A stretch of 40,759 nucleotides of DNA, from contig JAFYIE010000087.1 of the NCBI GenBank assembly GCA_017538795.1, positions 1 through 40,759 on the forward strand, written 5' to 3'. A program made the position numbers and the translations under genes. Under the pieces are notes generated by a model. The model saw nothing but the letters and a program-made list of their open reading frames with translations. It did not search any database and was not told the origin of the DNA. The DNA is from Bacteroidales bacterium. Lineage in GTDB: Bacteria > Bacteroidota > Bacteroidia > Bacteroidales > F082. Shown piece by piece: positions 27,001-34,332 of this stretch (positions within the stretch are counted from its first letter, which is position 1; the number at the start of each line of letters is the position of its first letter).

Positions 27001-27412
27001 CTACGGACTTAACGAGGGTGAGCATCATCTTAATTTCAGGGTGTGGGATATTTATAACAACTCAACAAACGTCTCCTTGGACTTTACTGTGATAAAGAGC
27101 TCGAATGTCGTTGTGAATAATGTCTACAACACGCCGAACCCGATGACGACTTATACGAAGTTCTGTTTTGAGCACAATCAGAAAGGAAATCTGGAGATCA
27201 GAATCAACATTTATAATATAAACGGACAGCTTGTTAAGACCATAAGAGAGAGCAGATATGGAGTCTCCACGCGTATTGATCCTATTTATTGGGATGGAAG
27301 GTCTGACGGCGGATCGTTATTGCCGACAGGCGTTTATATTTACAATGTGTTGATAACAAACGACGGTAGGGAGAAGAACTCAAGTTTCTCGAAATTAGTG
27401 ATTTCTCGATGA
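24041..27412 (+). CDS. porU: Type IX secretion system C25-family signal peptidase/sortase
   Basis: A 1123-residue secreted peptidase of the gingipain (C25) family. PorU cuts the C-terminal signal of T9SS cargo at the cell surface and attaches the cargo to A-LPS. It has a signal peptide ending in SLSVFAQ, a long N-terminal beta region, the C25 catalytic pair His639 (YNGHGGELGWGD) and Cys673 (ITATCEFSRYDDHTRTSAGE), Ig-like segments, and a C-terminal T9SS-type domain with NTPNPMTTYTKF, YNINGQLVKTI and LPTGVYIYNVLI. Length fits PorU. The porV gene follows after 83 nt, the same pairing as in Flavobacterium and Porphyromonas relatives. Confidence 0.9.
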   Translation: MYILRSFKKAFLLSVVVFFMTSLSVFAQNSVLSSGVWYKMSISSTGMYKLTYSDMAAMGVDVANINPKNIRVYHNGGGVLPKINKSYYPDDLYEIPIFVSGEDDGVFNQNDYVLFYARGPVVWKYNNLKQYYSHVKNPYTDYTYVFVTVGDTPGRRIQTADDVEADYVVSVDEYLDYRVKDVDEVNINNMGCTWFFDKFDVVLNRSYEFSFDNLNTNKEMKMKASMASRNASAATMTFKYNNKQIYTKSFDHYTTYYYARWDTNCLVRFKPVQNPVVINAQYNRAASNSTAWMDYVSVNAWCYLRMSGNVMEFRNPECSDKTIGYEYHLQNASSAVKVWNVTDPINPVMMKTTLSSSTLSFKVKGNIKNQFVAFNGNSFKTPEFVEVVANQNLHALRDVDYIIIAHPDFQAQAERLKNLHAQLDDYTIEIVQPQYIYNEFSCGAQDVGGIRNFLKMLYKNNDVEQNLKYVLLFGDASYDYKNNDVNFIPSWESFNSCVITASIVTDDFYACFDDEEGDMEAYNSIVDIAVGRMPVSTTAQADDVVDKIEAYISKNAATMSNWRNVITFICDDEQSDFINNSENLAKNLSKWGGDVLVDKIYLDAYNQVATASGQRCPEINEAISNRIQKGSLVVNYNGHGGELGWGDERILTIEDINSWENMPMCPLFITATCEFSRYDDHTRTSAGEIMFLSNKGGSIAMITTARTTSGSYAVMSRAYERMFVLQNGEYPTMGDIYFNSKQDKSSNTKVFVLFGDPALRLAYPKYNVVLKEINDKPVSEDNNDTIKALSTIKLYGEVTDNFGERMTDFNGIVRVSVYDKENTYRTKGDKTSPVMDFKLRNSLLFDGIANVESGEFRLSFTAPKDINYSYGNGLISFYATDYNVDANGMFDNVIVGGYNDSALPDEQGPVARVFIDDTLFVSGGITNENPILYAFMKDKHGINTTGIGIGHDITVTLTGATNKTYTLNSYYETPLDTSDYGKLAYRFYGLNEGEHHLNFRVWDIYNNSTNVSLDFTVIKSSNVVVNNVYNTPNPMTTYTKFCFEHNQKGNLEIRINIYNINGQLVKTIRESRYGVSTRIDPIYWDGRSDGGSLLPTGVYIYNVLITNDGREKNSSFSKLVISR

Positions 27413-27417
27413 AAAAA

Positions 27418-27475
27418 TATTTTTGCACAATAAATGAAATATGCGTGCGTTAAATGAAATAAATGTTTAATTTTG
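27418..27475 (+). promoter_or_regulatory. porV promoter region: two -7 elements and a 20-bp-phased direct repeat
   Basis: TATTTTTG at 27418-27425 and TAATTTTG at 27468-27475 both fit TAnnTTTG. Between them TAAATGAAAT occurs twice, at 27431-27440 and 27451-27460, 20 bp apart. The second -7 lies 20 nt before the porV start and is the better candidate. porV may thus be transcribed on its own in addition to read-through from porU. Confidence 0.5.
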
Positions 27476-27495
27476 CAAAATAATTTAAAAGTAGT

Positions 27496-28701
27496 ATGAT
27501 AAAGAAGAGTTTATTTGTTTTAGCGGGCCTTTTGATGGCTGGTGTGGTAGCAAAAGCGCAAAGTAATGATTATAATGTTATCAATACAGCGGTTCCGTCG
27601 ATGATTATTGCTCCGGATGCACGTTCGGCAGGTATGGGTGATTTGGGTGTTTCAACATCTCCTGATGTTTACTCAATGCATTGGAATCCGGCAAAATACG
27701 CATTTATTGAAGATGATTTCAGTATCGGTTTGGGATACACACCTTGGTTGAGAAAACTCGTTCCTGATATGAATATCGCATATCTGGCTGTTTCAAAGCG
27801 CGTTAGCAGCAGATCTACAATAGCAGGTACATTGCGTTACTTCAATTTAGGTGACATCAACTTCAGAGGTGAAGAAAACCAGGATCTTGGAACATACAGA
27901 CCAAACGAATTCGCAATCGATATCTGTTATTCGAGAAAATTTGGTGATTATTGGTCAGCAGCTGTGGCTGGACGTTACATCCGTTCCGACTTGACCCAAG
28001 GTGTTGGAAATTATTCCAAAGCAGGATGGTCGGTGGCGGCTGATATCGCTGTTTACTACAAGAGACCGGTGAACCTCGGTACCGTTGACGGTGACTTCTC
28101 ATGGGGTATCGCCATTACAAACATGGGTAGTAAGGTAGACTATGGTAATGGAAAAACAGAGTTTATCCCTACTAACTTGCGTTTGGGTCCGACATTGAAG
28201 ATTAACATCGATGAGTTTAACTCACTCGCATTTTCAATCGATTTGAACAAATTGTTGGTGCCTACACCGCCGATTTACGCTACAGACTCTGTGGGACAAC
28301 CAATTCCTGATGGACATGGTGGATATGTCATTTTAAAAGGTATGGATGACGATGTGTCAATGATTCAGGGTATGTTCCAGTCATTCTACGACGCTCCGGA
28401 CGGATTCAGCGAGGAGATGAAGGAAATCACAGTAAGTATCGGTGCTGAATATACATATAATAAGGTGTTCTCGGTGCGTACAGGTTTCTTCCATGAGTCG
28501 AAGATGAAGGGTAACCGTCGTTACCTCACATTCGGAGCAGGTCTTCGTTATAATGTGTTGGCACTCGATGTTTCGTACCTCGTACCAGTTAACAACACAG
28601 CTAACTCCGGAACGAATCCACTCGAAGGAACTCTGCGCTTCAGTCTCGCGTTCAACATCAACAAGTGGGACAAGAACACGAAGCTTGAGAGAGTCGATTA
28701 A
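27496..28701 (+). CDS. porV: Type IX secretion outer-membrane barrel protein PorV
   Basis: A 401-residue FadL-like outer-membrane barrel with a signal peptide (ending near VVAKAQ). PorV (LptO) collects T9SS cargo from the translocon and hands it to PorU. The family's N-terminal signature is DARSAGMGDLGVSTSPDVYSMHWNPAKYAF read in two parts, DARSAGMGDLGVSTS and DVYSMHWNPAKYAF, followed by alternating barrel strands and a terminal LRFSLAFNI. Length and position directly after porU support the call. A strong terminator follows. Confidence 0.92.
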   Translation: MIKKSLFVLAGLLMAGVVAKAQSNDYNVINTAVPSMIIAPDARSAGMGDLGVSTSPDVYSMHWNPAKYAFIEDDFSIGLGYTPWLRKLVPDMNIAYLAVSKRVSSRSTIAGTLRYFNLGDINFRGEENQDLGTYRPNEFAIDICYSRKFGDYWSAAVAGRYIRSDLTQGVGNYSKAGWSVAADIAVYYKRPVNLGTVDGDFSWGIAITNMGSKVDYGNGKTEFIPTNLRLGPTLKINIDEFNSLAFSIDLNKLLVPTPPIYATDSVGQPIPDGHGGYVILKGMDDDVSMIQGMFQSFYDAPDGFSEEMKEITVSIGAEYTYNKVFSVRTGFFHESKMKGNRRYLTFGAGLRYNVLALDVSYLVPVNNTANSGTNPLEGTLRFSLAFNINKWDKNTKLERVD

Positions 28702-28721
28702 GAAGAGGGGAGTAAAGATGT

Positions 28722-28752
28722 AGAGACGGATGAAAATCCGTCTCTTTTTTTT
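28722..28752 (+). terminator. Rho-independent terminator after porV
   Basis: A perfect 10-bp stem (AGAGACGGAT / ATCCGTCTCT) with a GAAA loop and seven or more T. It lies 20 nt after the porV stop. Confidence 0.9.
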
Positions 28753-28784
28753 GTTTTTGTGGCTGCACGTATTAAAATTTGTCG

Positions 28785-28792
28785 TATCTTTG
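28785..28792 (+). promoter_or_regulatory. -7 promoter element for the 28905 gene
   Basis: TATCTTTG followed by GCAG. The predicted leader is about 105 nt, long for this window, AT-rich and without a clear structure. No -33 at standard spacing. Confidence 0.5.
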
Positions 28793-28904
28793 CAGCACCA
28801 AAAACAGAAATTTATTGAAACTATATTTTTTTATTTGTTTTCAAATAGGTTTCTTGGATTTTGGACTTAAGTAACTATTTGTTTAACATTTAAAAAAATT
28901 AAAA

Positions 28905-30728
28905 ATGAAAAAATCAAAATTTAGTGTGAAAACCTTGGCGTTTTCTTTGGCGATTGCGGCAATTTTAATCTTACCATTGATGGTGAACGGCCAAAGTGGA
29001 AGGTCTGACGGCTTTTTCAATGGCGGTTCCGGTGGTCTTGAAAATCGTGATGATGAGCCCGGAGTGTCGGGAAACATTACAAACGATTCTTTCAATGCGC
29101 CTTTGGGAAGCGGACTTCTCGTCATGGCAGTGGCGGGTGCCTGCTATGCTGCTGTTAAACGCAAGGCTTTTAAACTGATGATTGCTGCGGCGATGATGCT
29201 TGGAACGACACAATGCAAAAAAGATGTTATACCTTATAATAAAAAGGCGGTTAACATCACTCTTAATGTTGACGGAGGTTCGAAAACCAATGTCGACCCG
29301 GAGACGGGAACGGTGTCTTTTGTTGATGGAGACGAGATTATCGTTGCCAACGACGGTTGTTATGTGGGGAAGCTTGTCTATGAAGACGGGGTGTTTTCCG
29401 GCACAATAACCTGTGCCAGCGAAGACGATTATCTGCATTTCTATCATCTCGGAAACAGAGACACCGGAGTGTTGTCGGAAGGCACCAGCACGGAATGCTC
29501 TGTCTCAATAGCCGACCAGACCAGGAGTCTTCCGGTGATATCGTATGCGCCGTCTGATGTTAAATTCTCGGAGGAGATAGATACGTACACCGCGCGGCTT
29601 AAAAACAAATGCGCATTGGTGAAGTTCGACGTGTCGAACCTGTCGCAGTATGCGGGGACGTGCATTACGGGTATGAGAAACAAGGTCACTGTTGACTTTT
29701 CTGAAGCCACGTTTACGTTTACAGAAGAAAACGACGGAAAGATAACGTTGGCGTCGGGCAGTGGAGAGAGATGGGCTATTCTACTCCCGCAGCCGCAAGC
29801 GGCTGCGGGAGTAGAAGGTTCGGCGTTCTCAGGAGTATATTCGGGAACACGAGCCTCGGTACCAGAGATAAAAGAGAATGATTATCTGCCGGAAGGCGTA
29901 TCGGTGGTGGTTGAAACAAAAGTAATCCCGCAAGGAGCGAAAAAAGGACTTTTTACCATTAACAGCGAAGGAAAACAGGTGCATTTTGCACAAGGGAACC
30001 TCGTGTATAACAAGGTGGCAGACAGATGGTACTTCCATGAAAAGCAATATCATATGTTTTATATGCAAAATACCAATCCAGGTATCGATTGTGAAAATGT
30101 TGATGATATAGAATATTTCGGATGGGGGACAAGTGGCTTCAATCACGGGGCGGTGTATTACCATCCGTGGAATACGCTAAAAACCAACAGCTGTTACTAT
30201 GCCTATGGCGATGTGGCGAAGAACTTATACGACGAAGATGGCACTGCCGACTGGGGCTATAACGTCATTGACAACGGAGGTGGCGCTTACAAACAATGGC
30301 GAGTGCTCACACTTGAAGAGCAGAATTATATGTTTCTCTCAAGAGACGGCGCATCGGAGAAATCGTCTTATGGCACCTTGCTTATCAAAGGAAATGAATA
30401 TGCGGGCATGATTGTCTTGCCTGATGACTGGACCGAGCCTTATGACGGCTGGAATTATACGTCTGGTGTTTATGATAACTACACTACTAATAGGTATAAT
30501 ACATCTGAATGGTCGAAGATGGAAGAAAGAGGCGCTGTGTTTTTGCCGTGTAGCGGGCGACGGGGCGATAAATATACCGTTGGCGTGAATCTGATAGGAT
30601 TTTATTGGACTGGCAATGCGATGAATGCTAACAACGCTTACTGTGTCTCATTCGCGAAGAGTGGACTTGATGTGTCTCGCGACTATGTCCGTTCCAACGG
30701 CTCGACTGTGCGTCTTTTGATTGAATGA
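28905..30728 (+). CDS. Fused PLGSG-segment plus fimbrillin/FISUMP-like surface protein
   Basis: A 607-residue protein of unknown function. Residues 1-89 match the small protein at 1761-2030: signal peptide, NGQ at 28-30, R-DGFF, PLGSG at 66-70, hydrophobic run, then KRK. A second hydrophobic stretch follows and ends in TTQC (Cys104) and KK, the remnant or functional lipobox of the lipoprotein seen at 2033. The rest aligns with that lipoprotein: fimbrillin-like part (VDGDEIIVANDGCYVGKL), WAILLP, and a C-terminal domain with FAQGNLVY, FGWGTSGF, WRVLTLEE, WSKMEERGAVFLP and STVRLL. An ATG at 29178 could start a separate lipoprotein, but its signal would be very short. It holds a perfect 18-bp palindrome at 29779-29816. 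Confidence 0.7.
   Translation: MKKSKFSVKTLAFSLAIAAILILPLMVNGQSGRSDGFFNGGSGGLENRDDEPGVSGNITNDSFNAPLGSGLLVMAVAGACYAAVKRKAFKLMIAAAMMLGTTQCKKDVIPYNKKAVNITLNVDGGSKTNVDPETGTVSFVDGDEIIVANDGCYVGKLVYEDGVFSGTITCASEDDYLHFYHLGNRDTGVLSEGTSTECSVSIADQTRSLPVISYAPSDVKFSEEIDTYTARLKNKCALVKFDVSNLSQYAGTCITGMRNKVTVDFSEATFTFTEENDGKITLASGSGERWAILLPQPQAAAGVEGSAFSGVYSGTRASVPEIKENDYLPEGVSVVVETKVIPQGAKKGLFTINSEGKQVHFAQGNLVYNKVADRWYFHEKQYHMFYMQNTNPGIDCENVDDIEYFGWGTSGFNHGAVYYHPWNTLKTNSCYYAYGDVAKNLYDEDGTADWGYNVIDNGGGAYKQWRVLTLEEQNYMFLSRDGASEKSSYGTLLIKGNEYAGMIVLPDDWTEPYDGWNYTSGVYDNYTTNRYNTSEWSKMEERGAVFLPCSGRRGDKYTVGVNLIGFYWTGNAMNANNAYCVSFAKSGLDVSRDYVRSNGSTVRLLIE
29779..29816. repeat. Perfect 18-bp palindrome inside the 28905 gene
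   Basis: The left arm TTCTACTCCCGCAGCCGC (29779-29796) and the right arm at 29799-29816 are exact reverse complements around a 2-nt AA centre. It is much richer in G+C than its surroundings and encodes a Leu-Leu-Pro-Gln-Pro-Gln-Ala-Ala-Ala stretch. The corresponding stretch of the paralogue at 2033 has the same length but no palindrome. Confidence 0.95.
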
Positions 30729-30741
30729 CGGTAAAAATAAA

Positions 30742-30775
30742 AAAAGAGACAATGTTTCGTTGTCTCTTTTTTGTA
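30742..30775 (+). terminator. Bidirectional terminator between the 28905 gene and rpmH
   Basis: An 11-bp stem (AAAAGAGACAA / TTGTCTCTTTT) with a 7-nt loop, A-rich before and T-rich after, 13 nt after the stop at 30728. It can serve the convergent rpmH as well. Confidence 0.85.
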
Positions 30776-30809
30776 ACCTTAAATAATTATCAGGTACGGC
30801 TTCGCCGAA

Positions 30810-30956
30810 TCAATACTCGTCAGATACTGTGAGTTTCTTTCTGCCTTTTGCGCGACGTGCTTTTAACACCTTGCGACCGTTAGCAGTTGCCATTCTTTCT
30901 CTGAAACCGTGTTTGTTCTTGCGTCTTCTGTTCGATGGTTGGAATGTACGTTTCAT
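30810..30956 (-). CDS. rpmH: 50S ribosomal protein L34
   Basis: A 48-residue basic protein on the minus strand, reading [18 protein letters not shown], then [20 protein letters not shown] and a short tail ending TVSDEY. The [21 protein letters not shown] pattern is diagnostic of L34, a small 50S protein. It has its own promoter at 31003-31032. In many bacteria rpmH lies beside rnpA; here it does not, and the upstream neighbour is pepD in the same direction. Confidence 0.97.
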   Translation of the reverse strand: MKRTFQPSNRRRKNKHGFRERMATANGRKVLKARRAKGRKKLTVSDEY

Positions 30957-31002
30957 TGTCTTATGTATTTATTTTTTCTTTTTTCTCCTAAAATTCGGAC
31001 TG

Positions 31003-31032
31003 CAAAATTACAAAAGTTTTTAATACGTACAA
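31003..31032 (-). promoter_or_regulatory. Promoter of rpmH
   Basis: On the minus strand the -7 element is TAATTTTG (31003-31010) and a -33 TTG lies at 31030-31032, with 19 nt between them. This is the best consensus promoter of the window. Leader about 40 nt. Confidence 0.7.
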
Positions 31033-31047
31033 CATTTTTTTGAAAAA

Positions 31048-32502
31048 TTATTTTTCAGGTACATTTTTCAATGTTTCAACCAGGAATTCCCAGAACGGAG
31101 TCACTGATTCGATGAGCAAAGCCTCGTCTGGTGAGTGTGGGTGAACGAGGGTAGGACCGAACGAAATCATATCCCAGTTAGGATATTTTGCGCCGAGGAT
31201 ACCGCATTCGAGACCTGCGTGGATGACCATCACCTTTGGTTCTTTGCCGAATTTCTCGTTGTAAACTTTCTTCATAGTGGCGAGGATAGGGCTGTCGATG
31301 TTTGGTTTCCAGCCGTGGTATGAGCCGCTTGACTCTGCCTCTGCTCCGTGTTCTTTGAGGATGGCACGGATGTCGTCAGCGAGTTTGTCTTTCAGCTCGT
31401 CGACGAGACCACGCTGCAGTGAGCATGTGATGATCTTACCATTTTCCGACTTGACGAGAGCCAAGTTTGTTGATGTCTCGACGGTGCCTTCGAAGTCTTT
31501 CGACATTCCGATGACGCCGTTAGGATATTTGGCGATAGCTTCGAGCATGTTTTTGAAGGTCTTGTTGTCGATCACTTCTTTCGGCATCTCTGTCTCTGTC
31601 ATCGATACTGAGAGATCAGGCTCGGCTTCAGCATACTGCTCCTTTACTGCGGCCTCATATTCGCCTACGAGTTTCTTCATCTTCTCGACTTTGTCGGCAG
31701 GCACTACCACTGTGGCGAACGATTCTCTTGGGATAGCGTTGCGCAAGCTGCCGCCGTTGATGGTGGCGAGACGCACGCCGAACTTCTGCGACACCAATAT
31801 TAACAAGGTGTTCATGAGTTTGTTGGCATTGCCTCTTCCGAGGTTGATGTCCATGCCTGAGTGACCGCCTTTAAGTCCTTTGACTACCAGTTGGAAAGCT
31901 GCCATTCCGTCGGCCACTTTCTCCATTTTAGGTGTCCAGCAGCCGTTGGTGTCGATACCGCCGGCGCAGCCTACGTAAAGTTCGCCTTCAGTTTCAGAGT
32001 CCATGTTGAGCAAGATGTCGCCTTTGAGGAAGTTAGGCTCGAGTTTGTTGGCGCCAGTCATGCCAGTCTCTTCGTCGATGGTGAAGAGGCCTTCGATAGG
32101 ACCATGCTCAAGGTTCTTCGCTGCGAGGACGCCCATTGCTGCTGCTGCTCCCACGCCGTTGTCAGCGCCGAGAGTAGTGCCTTTAGCGCGCACCCAGCCG
32201 TTGTCGACGTAAGTCTCGATAGGGTCTTTCTCGAAATCATGAACGGTGTCGGCGTTCTTCTGAGGCACCATGTCGAGGTGAGCCTGCAAGATGACGCCTT
32301 TACGGTTCTCGTAGCCAGGTGTTGCAGGTTTGCGGATGATGACGTTGCCGGCTTTGTCGACGATGGTCTCTAAACCGAGGTCTTCACCGAATTTCTTCAT
32401 GAAAGCGATAACCTGAGCCTCCTTCTTTGAAGGACGTGGGATGCGTGTCAGGCTGTAGAAGTTTTCAAATACTTCTTTTGGTTGTAATTCGTTGATTGCC
32501 AT
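31048..32502 (-). CDS. pepD: Aminoacyl-histidine dipeptidase / cytosol nonspecific dipeptidase (M20)
   Basis: A 484-residue M20-family di-zinc dipeptidase (PepD/carnosinase-like). Metal ligands and catalytic acids lie in QAHLDMVPQKN, LGADNGVGAA, TIDEETGMTGAN, MDSETEGELYVGCAGG and HAGLECGILGAKYP, with a closing His in LVHPHSPDEAL. It cleaves Xaa-His and other dipeptides in the cytosol. Length is that of bacterial PepD. It begins 21 nt after the HydS-like gene, so it may be transcribed with that operon or from a weak promoter in the gap. Confidence 0.93.
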   Translation of the reverse strand: MAINELQPKEVFENFYSLTRIPRPSKKEAQVIAFMKKFGEDLGLETIVDKAGNVIIRKPATPGYENRKGVILQAHLDMVPQKNADTVHDFEKDPIETYVDNGWVRAKGTTLGADNGVGAAAAMGVLAAKNLEHGPIEGLFTIDEETGMTGANKLEPNFLKGDILLNMDSETEGELYVGCAGGIDTNGCWTPKMEKVADGMAAFQLVVKGLKGGHSGMDINLGRGNANKLMNTLLILVSQKFGVRLATINGGSLRNAIPRESFATVVVPADKVEKMKKLVGEYEAAVKEQYAEAEPDLSVSMTETEMPKEVIDNKTFKNMLEAIAKYPNGVIGMSKDFEGTVETSTNLALVKSENGKIITCSLQRGLVDELKDKLADDIRAILKEHGAEAESSGSYHGWKPNIDSPILATMKKVYNEKFGKEPKVMVIHAGLECGILGAKYPNWDMISFGPTLVHPHSPDEALLIESVTPFWEFLVETLKNVPEK

Positions 32503-32523
32503 TGTGTTATATTTTTAGATTGT

Positions 32524-33885
32524 TTATTTATTTTTAACAAAATTTTCAATTTTTTCGTAGCCCCAGATGTTTTCCATGGTCTTCAGCGACTCTTCTACTT
32601 TCTGGGTTTTGTGAGCTTCCATATTACGTTGGATGAAAATGCAGTCGGAGAGCTTGCAGCCGCGGCAGACGATGTCTTCGGCGAGGGCGTCGCATGATGG
32701 GGCGCCGCAGATTCCGCAGTCGATTTGTGGCAGCTGGCGTTCCAGTTCTTTGATTTTATTCATCTTCTCGAGAGCTTTGCTGATGTCAGGGTCGAGGCTG
32801 ATGGAGCGAGGTTCCACTTCGTCGACGCTGACATTTTCGAGCAGATAGCTACGTTCGGCCTCCACCTCGTCGGCGCGTGTCATCTCGCCGCGACGTTCTT
32901 TGCCGGCCACGTAACGCGCACGATTGAACATACGTTCGCAGGTGAGGAAGCGGTTGTTGTAGGTGAGGATGCCGCCCGGGCAGCTCTGGTCGCAGGCACG
33001 CAGCTCGAGGAAGTCGACGTCTTCAATCTCTTCATTCTCAACTTTTTCGAGGAATTCGATGACATTATCCATGCCGTCGATAGAGAGCGAATGCTCGGAG
33101 ACTGACAGACGACGTTCGCCATTGGTCAAGGAGGTGAGGATGCTGTCGGATGTGAGTTGTGCGATAGGCAGTTTCACCTCTTTATAGTCGTGGCCTTGTT
33201 CTTTTATCTTTTTGTAGACGCGGTTGTAGAGCGAGTCCATGTTGATGACGCCGTCGACGCTTGATTTCTCTTCGCCGACAGGGCTTTTCACTGCTGCGAT
33301 CTTAGCCGCGCATGGCGTCACGTAAAACACACCGATTTGATCTTCCGGCCATCCGTCTTTCACCAGTTTGCGTCTGATGTACATGGCGGTGATGTCGAGT
33401 GGTGCCTTGACGGGCATTATGTTCTCCACCAGTCCTGGGAATTTCACCTGAATCAGGCGAACGATGGCGGGGCAGAAGGATGAGATTAGCGGTTTGTTGT
33501 TGCCTTCACGCTCCAGATGGTTCTTTGCCTCGGTGTAGACTGGCACTGTGATTTCGGTCTCGATGACGTGCTGGAAGCCTATCTCGTTGAGGATGGCGTA
33601 GATACGCGACACGCTGATATCGTCTTTAAACTGTCCGAGGAACACGGCGGGGACAAGTGCGACTCTACAAGGATATTTGAAGATCTCTTCAAAGTCGTCT
33701 TGTTTGACAAACACGGCTTTGTGCGGACATGCGATGAAGCAGTTGCCGCAGTCGACGCAGCGGTCTTCGTTGATATGCGCTTTTCCGTCGCGGACGCGGA
33801 TAGCCTCGGTGGGGCAGACTCTCATGCAGTGAGAGCAGCCTTCGCAAACGTTTTCGTTTATCTGGAGAGCGTGAAAAAATGACAT
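32524..33885 (-). CDS. [FeFe]-hydrogenase-like iron-sulfur protein, HydS-like, putative sensor
   Basis: A 453-residue protein. N-terminal 2[4Fe-4S] ferredoxin: CEGCSHCMRVCP (14-25) and CVDCGNCFIACP (43-54). Middle: Fe-hydrogenase large-subunit domain with Cys138 (SSFCPAI), Cys192 and Lys195 (TPCAAKI), Cys298 and Cys302 (RACDQSCPGG). C-terminus: Fe-S domain IDCGICGAPSCDALAEDIVC. The four cluster-binding Cys of the H-cluster [4Fe-4S] are kept, but the Cys that passes protons in catalytic enzymes is Phe137. That, and the neighbouring ATPase/DRTGG genes, fit group C sensory hydrogenases; the PAS domain of known HydS is missing. Hydrogen turnover is doubtful. Confidence 0.78.
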   Translation of the reverse strand: MSFFHALQINENVCEGCSHCMRVCPTEAIRVRDGKAHINEDRCVDCGNCFIACPHKAVFVKQDDFEEIFKYPCRVALVPAVFLGQFKDDISVSRIYAILNEIGFQHVIETEITVPVYTEAKNHLEREGNNKPLISSFCPAIVRLIQVKFPGLVENIMPVKAPLDITAMYIRRKLVKDGWPEDQIGVFYVTPCAAKIAAVKSPVGEEKSSVDGVINMDSLYNRVYKKIKEQGHDYKEVKLPIAQLTSDSILTSLTNGERRLSVSEHSLSIDGMDNVIEFLEKVENEEIEDVDFLELRACDQSCPGGILTYNNRFLTCERMFNRARYVAGKERRGEMTRADEVEAERSYLLENVSVDEVEPRSISLDPDISKALEKMNKIKELERQLPQIDCGICGAPSCDALAEDIVCRGCKLSDCIFIQRNMEAHKTQKVEESLKTMENIWGYEKIENFVKNK

Positions 33886-33903
33886 AATCCTAATTTTAAA
33901 TTA

Positions 33904-34317
33904 TTAACTGAGGTTTACCTCCATTTCGACAGTTGTGCCGACTCCTACTGTCGACTGCACGTTGAGGCGGTCGACGTTCTTTTTTATGTTCGGGAGTCCC
34001 ATTCCGGCGCCGAAGCCCATGTTACGGACCTCCGGCGAGGCGGTGCTGTGGCCTTCCTGCATTGCCCAGTCGATGTCGGGGATGCCGGGGCCTTTATCGA
34101 TGACACGAAGGAGAATTTTTCCAGCGTCGATGTCGGCGGTGACCACACCGCCGTAGGCATGCGCGATAGCGTTGACTTCGGCCTCGTAGAGGGCGACAAC
34201 GACGCGTTTCACTATAGACGGGTTCACGTTGAGCTGCTTCAAAGTCTTTTTAATAGAACTTGAAGCCGAGCCGGCGTTGACGAAATCTCCTTCAATTACT
34301 GTGTATTCAAGATGCAT
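33904..34317 (-). CDS. RsbW-like ATP-binding protein (anti-sigma-factor type kinase)
   Basis: A 137-residue HATPase_c domain with N box YEAEVNAIAHA, G1 box DKGPGIPD and G2 box FGAGMGLPNIKKNV. The small size and sequence resemble RsbW/SpoIIAB-type serine kinases rather than sensor histidine kinases. It lies 18 nt before the HydS-like gene. In Clostridia and Thermotogae, ATPases of this kind accompany bifurcating hydrogenase genes; their target is unknown to me. No anti-anti-sigma (STAS) gene is present here. Confidence 0.8.
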   Translation of the reverse strand: MHLEYTVIEGDFVNAGSASSSIKKTLKQLNVNPSIVKRVVVALYEAEVNAIAHAYGGVVTADIDAGKILLRVIDKGPGIPDIDWAMQEGHSTASPEVRNMGFGAGMGLPNIKKNVDRLNVQSTVGVGTTVEMEVNLS

Positions 34318-34332
34318 GATAATCAGTTTTCG

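Noticed and set aside
28799-28904. Riboswitch or small RNA in the 105-nt leader of the 28905 gene
   Set aside because: The stretch is AT-rich with no stable stem or known aptamer core visible.
29178-30728. Separate lipoprotein gene starting at the internal ATG
   Set aside because: The signal would be only 12 residues before Cys with no basic start, and the frame is open from 28905, so one fused gene is more likely.
31277-31864. 195-codon plus-strand frame opposite pepD
   Set aside because: Antisense shadow of a conserved dipeptidase with Ser-rich nonspecific composition.
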